Assembly: GCA_022837245.1 (NCBI GenBank)
Contig: JALHHX010000127.1
Location: 1 to 9,994, forward strand
Direction: 5' to 3'
DNA: 9,994 bases
Source: Lentisphaerota bacterium
Lineage (GTDB): Bacteria; Verrucomicrobiota; Kiritimatiellia; RFP12; UBA3636
In this document: in pieces, positions 7,245 through 9,994 of the stretch
Position numbering within the stretch: the stretch's first letter is position 1
Layout: every line of letters starts with the position of its first letter
The notes under the pieces: model-generated
The model's database searches: none
Seen by the model: only the letters and a program-made list of their open reading frames with translations
Told to the model about the DNA's origin: nothing
Position numbers and translations under genes: made by a program

Positions 7245-7909
7245 TCAAACACCCTTTCCCTGCACTCGCACTTCAGCTCGAACATAAACATATACACGCC
7301 CGCCGCCGGCGCGTCCCTGCCCGTCGCAAGGCGGAACGACCCGGCGGGAAGCACCGCGCGGAGCACCAGATTGGTGAATGGCCCAGACTGCACGGCGTTC
7401 TTCAAAGACTCGACCGAATCAGAGGAATCGGCGAACCCACAGATACGCAGATCGACCTTTTCCGCGATTTTCACATTCGGCGCAACAGGCGGCTTGGGTG
7501 CGCCAGGGGCGGCCTTCTTCTCGACGGGACGCATCGGCTTAAGTATTTCCAGACTTGTGAACTGCACCGTTGGCGGAACGACGCCTGGGAGCGCCTCAAG
7601 AGCCTCCCCGAACAGAAGCCTTGAACCCATATAGGTCTCGAGCTGTTTCACCGAGCTGTCCGCTGCTTTCTTGCGTGCCGTCATCTCCACGAACATTTTT
7701 CCGCCCTCCTGAAGACTGGCTATTTTACACAGTATTTCGTCCTTGGTTTTGCCCTGCCACTTGACCTTGGAATCCGCCGCCGCCACTCGTAAAAGCAACA
7801 CGGCGAGCGCCAGAATGGAGATTGCCGGGGCAAGCACCCGGAAACGCACGGGGTTGCTGCCCTTACGCTCCGAATGGTCGAGAAGGTTCATGTGTATCGT
7901 GCTTCTCAT
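7241..7909 (-). CDS. pilN: PilN-like inner-membrane alignment-complex protein
   Basis: A 222-residue bitopic protein. The N-terminus carries MNLLDHSERK at 7-16, close to the INLLP-type motif by which PilN tails bind PilM. One membrane segment follows at about 25-45 (VLAPAISILALAVLLLRVAA). The periplasmic part has a helical stretch (about 52-95), then SRLLFGEALEALPGVVPPTV at 96-115, which fits the PilN pattern of a helix followed by a strand in a ferredoxin-like domain. A proline- and alanine-rich linker at about 130-148 interrupts the domain before the remaining strands (VDLRICGFADSSDSVESL at 152-169). GGAGG lies 4 nt before the ATG at 7909, inside the end of pilM, with which it overlaps by ATGA. 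Family level is supported by the short motif, topology and position; direct similarity is weak. Confidence 0.74.
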   Translation of the reverse strand: MRSTIHMNLLDHSERKGSNPVRFRVLAPAISILALAVLLLRVAAADSKVKWQGKTKDEILCKIASLQEGGKMFVEMTARKKAADSSVKQLETYMGSRLLFGEALEALPGVVPPTVQFTSLEILKPMRPVEKKAAPGAPKPPVAPNVKIAEKVDLRICGFADSSDSVESLKNAVQSGPFTNLVLRAVLPAGSFRLATGRDAPAAGVYMFMFELKCECRERVFE

Positions 7910-8934
7910 GCGTCCTCCAAAACAGCCATGGCCGCCCCGATAGCCGGGGTAAACAACGCCGACACTTTTTCAAAACCGTCGGGTAGAACCGCGGCCGGCG
8001 ACCTCCGGTAATCCAGCACGGGGTTGAACGGCACAATTTCGGCCCCTGTCTTTTCCCTGAAAAGTTGCGCCCAGTAACGCGCGCCAGTCATAAGCCCGCA
8101 AAGATAAAAGTTCTCGATAAAACTGCCGCTCTTGCGGGTGGCATAGTCCACAGACAGCTCAGCTTGGCGGAACAGCGGCCCCAGCGCCGGCTCCAGCATC
8201 GAGGTGGGGTCAACGAGAGTCTCGTTCAAAATCTTCTCGGACGTTGCCCGGTCGAGGTTCATCCCGAGGCTTACGGCTTCCACGGCGTTGTTGCTTCCGA
8301 TTGAGTGCTCCCTGTAAAGCAGGGGCTCGAAGTCGTCGAAAATCACAAGCGCAGAAGATTCCGGTCCGACAATGAGCACAAGCGCCTTGCCGTTCGTCTT
8401 TGAAAAAGTCTCGGAAGCGGCGAAGGCGTTAAGTCGTGCCAACGCGGAAATTTGTATGGAACAAGCCGTGGGCTTGCGGCCTTCGGGCAACAATGAGGCC
8501 GCCCACGACGCGATCTTCTCCGGCATGGCCGCGACAAATGAAAGCGATCCGTTCCGGCTCTTGTATGTGCGCGTCCGGAAGGAGTCATTGTCGCGATCCG
8601 AAAGAGCGTCGTCGACCGACACCGCCTGACGCAGAATGGAATCCGCCGAATTGACGACTATGGCCGCCGAAGGGGCGCAGAAAGATTTGGGAAGCAGCCA
8701 GCGGCTTTCCAGAGATTCGGACGGCAACGTATGCGGAATCCTGGAATCGATCGGGAGGAAACCGGCCGCTGCTATTTCGGGCTCCCCCGACCTGATCCTG
8801 ATCCTTACAGCGGGGGTTCCGGCATCCAGATCCGCGCCAACCTCCAACCCTACAACGTCGGTAACGCTGCGACGATTAGCGGTTTTGGACGGCGGCGGGG
8901 AGTTTTTTTGATTAGTCGTGGACGTTTTCATCAT
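7906..8934 (-). CDS. pilM: PilM-like actin-fold protein of the pilus alignment complex
   Basis: A 342-residue soluble protein of the PilM/FtsA actin-like group. In the family it forms a cytoplasmic ring bound to the PilN tail. Visible pieces in order: a 25-residue polar N-terminal tail, a phosphate-1-like strand VVGLEVG at 27-33, a long first lobe, a phosphate-2-like stretch ALVLIVGPESSALVIFDD at 184-201, LYREHSIGSNNAVEAVSLGM (206-225, the equivalent of the REIPIGGN segment), ATRKSGSFIENFYLCGLMTG at 265-284 and a final FTPAIGAAM at 328-336. The aspartate expected in phosphate 1 is Glu31, the one in phosphate 2 is missing, and the adenosine GGG motif is replaced by CGL. Nucleotide binding may therefore be weak or lost. 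No good ribosome-binding site precedes the ATG at 8934, and no better start is seen. It is the first gene of the pilus block. Confidence 0.8.
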   Translation of the reverse strand: MMKTSTTNQKNSPPPSKTANRRSVTDVVGLEVGADLDAGTPAVRIRIRSGEPEIAAAGFLPIDSRIPHTLPSESLESRWLLPKSFCAPSAAIVVNSADSILRQAVSVDDALSDRDNDSFRTRTYKSRNGSLSFVAAMPEKIASWAASLLPEGRKPTACSIQISALARLNAFAASETFSKTNGKALVLIVGPESSALVIFDDFEPLLYREHSIGSNNAVEAVSLGMNLDRATSEKILNETLVDPTSMLEPALGPLFRQAELSVDYATRKSGSFIENFYLCGLMTGARYWAQLFREKTGAEIVPFNPVLDYRRSPAAVLPDGFEKVSALFTPAIGAAMAVLEDA

Positions 8935-9021
8935 TTGCGATAAACTTCGTCAAGCAACATGCGTGCCACTCCGCGCTGCGGTCTGGACGCTCCTTGCAGG
9001 GATTGCGTTTGTGCGTGTTGC

Positions 9022-9050
9022 AAACTACGACAACTTCCGCCGGGCGTCAA
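9022..9050 (-). promoter_or_regulatory. Weak promoter candidate for the pilus operon
   Basis: In the 133-bp gap between hydE and pilM, minus-strand TTGACG (9050-9045, five of six -35 bases) is 17 bp from TAGTTT (9027-9022, three of six -10 bases). The transcript would carry a leader of about 80 nt before pilM. A second TTGACG at 8953-8948 is too near the ATG to serve. The rest of the gap shows no other clear signal. Consensus match only. Confidence 0.25.
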
Positions 9051-9063
9051 GACTTATGTTTAC

Positions 9064-9081
9064 GTTCTCAATTGTGAGAAC
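9064..9081. repeat. Perfect inverted repeat over the hydE stop codon
   Basis: GTTCTCA-ATTG-TGAGAAC, 7-bp arms with a 4-base centre. It includes the TGA stop of hydE (9070-9068 on the minus strand). No T run follows on either strand, so it is a poor intrinsic terminator; it could be a dimeric-repressor operator or a stabilising 3' hairpin. Confidence 0.5.
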
Positions 9082-9994
9082 AAGTGTTTGCACTTGAGAG
9101 AAGCGTGCGCATGGTGTAATGGGGGGAGGTGCCCTGGTGGTCCCAATCGATGCCCTCGCCAATGCGGGCGAGGCGGCCAACAAGGCAGTCGCGGCACTGC
9201 TCGGAGTTGTCGTCAAGACACGGCTTGTTTTCGTAAAGCTGGTAGTTGCGGCGATATTCTGTATCCGTGATGTTTGGCATTATGACGTTCGCCCCGGCCA
9301 TGACACCCTGCTCGCGACCGTCGTCGGCGAGCGCCTGGAGAGCCGTCGTGGCCGCGATATTGACGTCGTGCAGAAACAGGCGCGCGGCTGAGATCATGTT
9401 TAGGCCCAGACGGAGATGATCCGCGGCATACCCGGGCGTGAACGGGATGTCGCGGCCAAGTGGCGTGTCGTGGTGCGGGATGTAGGGACCCATGCCTATC
9501 ATGTCGATGTCCATGTCGCGCATGAAGAGGATGTCCGCCGCGAGGTCGTCGTTCGTCTGCCCCGGAAGACCGCTCATGACGCCGCTGCCGACCTGGTAGC
9601 CGCACTGGCGCAGCGCCCGGAGGCACTCGACACGGCGGTCAAAGCTGTGGCAGGCGGGATGGAGCGCCGCATAAAGCTCGCGGTTTGTGGTTTCGATGCG
9701 CAAAAGGTAGCGATGGGCACCGGCTTGCCGCCAGCGGGCGTAAGTCTCCAACGACTGCTCTCCCAATGACAATGTCACGCCAAGTTTGTCATTTGACATT
9801 TCGGCGATTATGCGCAGGATGCGTTCGATGAAGGCAGTGTGCTTTTCGGACTCTATTTCGCCGGACTGCAGTACGATGGAACCATAGCGCAGGTCGATGT
9901 TGCGCTGCACCGCGCGGAGGATGGCCGGTTCGTCCAGCTCGAAACGCTCCGTTTTCTCGTTTCCCTTCCGGATACCGCAGTAGTAGCAGTCCTT
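9068..9994 (-). CDS. hydE: HydE, radical SAM maturase of [FeFe]-hydrogenase (5' end outside the window)
   Basis: About 308 residues are visible, open to the right edge; the family is about 350, so roughly 40 residues are missing. HydE is a radical SAM enzyme that helps build the dithiomethylamine-bridged di-iron subcluster of [FeFe]-hydrogenase with HydF and HydG. The frame enters at KDCYYCGIRKGNEKTERF, the last two cysteines of the CX3CX2C motif that binds the [4Fe-4S]-SAM cluster. Next come GVTLSLGEQSLETYARW and AGAHRYLLRIETTNRELYAA, both typical of HydE, then GSGVMSGLPGQTNDDLAADI and IDMIGMGPYIPHHDTPLG. Near the C-terminus CLDDNSEQCRDC fits CX7CX2C, the optional second iron-sulfur cluster of HydE, which argues against the related PylB. 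A GTG at 9910 is internal and not the start. It implies an anaerobe with [FeFe]-hydrogenase. No other hyd gene is in view, and nothing ties it functionally to the pilus genes. Confidence 0.9.
   Translation of the reverse strand, partial: KDCYYCGIRKGNEKTERFELDEPAILRAVQRNIDLRYGSIVLQSGEIESEKHTAFIERILRIIAEMSNDKLGVTLSLGEQSLETYARWRQAGAHRYLLRIETTNRELYAALHPACHSFDRRVECLRALRQCGYQVGSGVMSGLPGQTNDDLAADILFMRDMDIDMIGMGPYIPHHDTPLGRDIPFTPGYAADHLRLGLNMISAARLFLHDVNIAATTALQALADDGREQGVMAGANVIMPNITDTEYRRNYQLYENKPCLDDNSEQCRDCLVGRLARIGEGIDWDHQGTSPHYTMRTLLSSANTCSHN
9081..9096. repeat. Second inverted repeat, inside the hydE 3' end
   Basis: CAAGTG-TTTG-CACTTG, 6-bp arms with a 4-base loop, sharing base 9081 with the inverted repeat at 9064-9081. 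It lies within the last codons of hydE. The two together form a 33-bp double-hairpin element. Confidence 0.45.

Noticed and set aside
8959..9270. Plus-strand cysteine-rich frame of 103 codons across the hydE-pilM gap
   Set aside because: Cysteines are scattered without a metal-site pattern, and most of the frame overlaps the well-supported hydE 3' end.
9068..9910. GTG at 9910 as the start of the radical SAM gene
   Set aside because: The frame continues upstream through the radical SAM cysteines to the window edge, so the start lies outside.
9068..9994. PylB or BioB instead of HydE
   Set aside because: The CX7CX2C motif near the C-terminus and the GEQSLETYARW and PYIPHHDTPLG stretches fit HydE better.

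Overview
The window looks like chromosomal DNA of an anaerobic bacterium, most likely of the PVC group (Planctomycetes, Verrucomicrobia, Lentisphaerae, Kiritimatiellae). This placement is an inference. It rests on a tetratricopeptide C-terminus on PilT of a type common in that group, a compact pilM-N-O-secretin cluster resembling the one in Akkermansia, RNase Y, and a HydE-type [FeFe]-hydrogenase maturase. Every gene I accept lies on the minus strand, so gene order runs from the right end of the window to the left. The long plus-strand open frames are antisense shadows.

Right end (9994 to about 9068): the 3' two thirds or more of hydE, entering from outside the window. Its stop codon lies inside a short perfect inverted repeat, and a second one follows directly. 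A 133-bp gap (8935-9067) then leads to the pilus block and may hold its promoter.

Centre (8934 to 1133): a tightly packed block, pilM, pilN, pilO, a short exported protein in the pilP position, a large secretin (PilQ/GspD type), a PilT retraction ATPase with an added TPR tail, a TPR protein with a degenerate GspE-N/MshEN-like domain, and a small DEDDh exonuclease. PilM/N/O/P-slot are joined by 4-base ATGA overlaps and the later genes are 3 to 41 bp apart, so a single transcript is likely. Together PilM (cytoplasm), PilN and PilO (inner membrane), the P-slot protein (periplasm) and the secretin (outer membrane) would form the trans-envelope alignment complex of a type IVa pilus, with PilT driving retraction. 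No extension ATPase (PilB), platform protein (PilC) or pilin is present here, so they must lie elsewhere if the system makes pili.

Left end (1007 to 1): the N-terminal two thirds of RNase Y (rny), running out of the window. It is separated from the exonuclease by 125 bp that hold a 7-bp perfect hairpin and a weak promoter candidate.

The points most worth a second look are the P-slot gene, which is split by a one-base excess in a CCCC run between signal peptide and mature domain; the PilT-TPR fusion next to a TPR plus MshEN-like orphan; the degenerate nucleotide motifs of PilM; and the double palindrome at the end of hydE. I see no mobile elements, CRISPR arrays, rRNA or tRNA genes.
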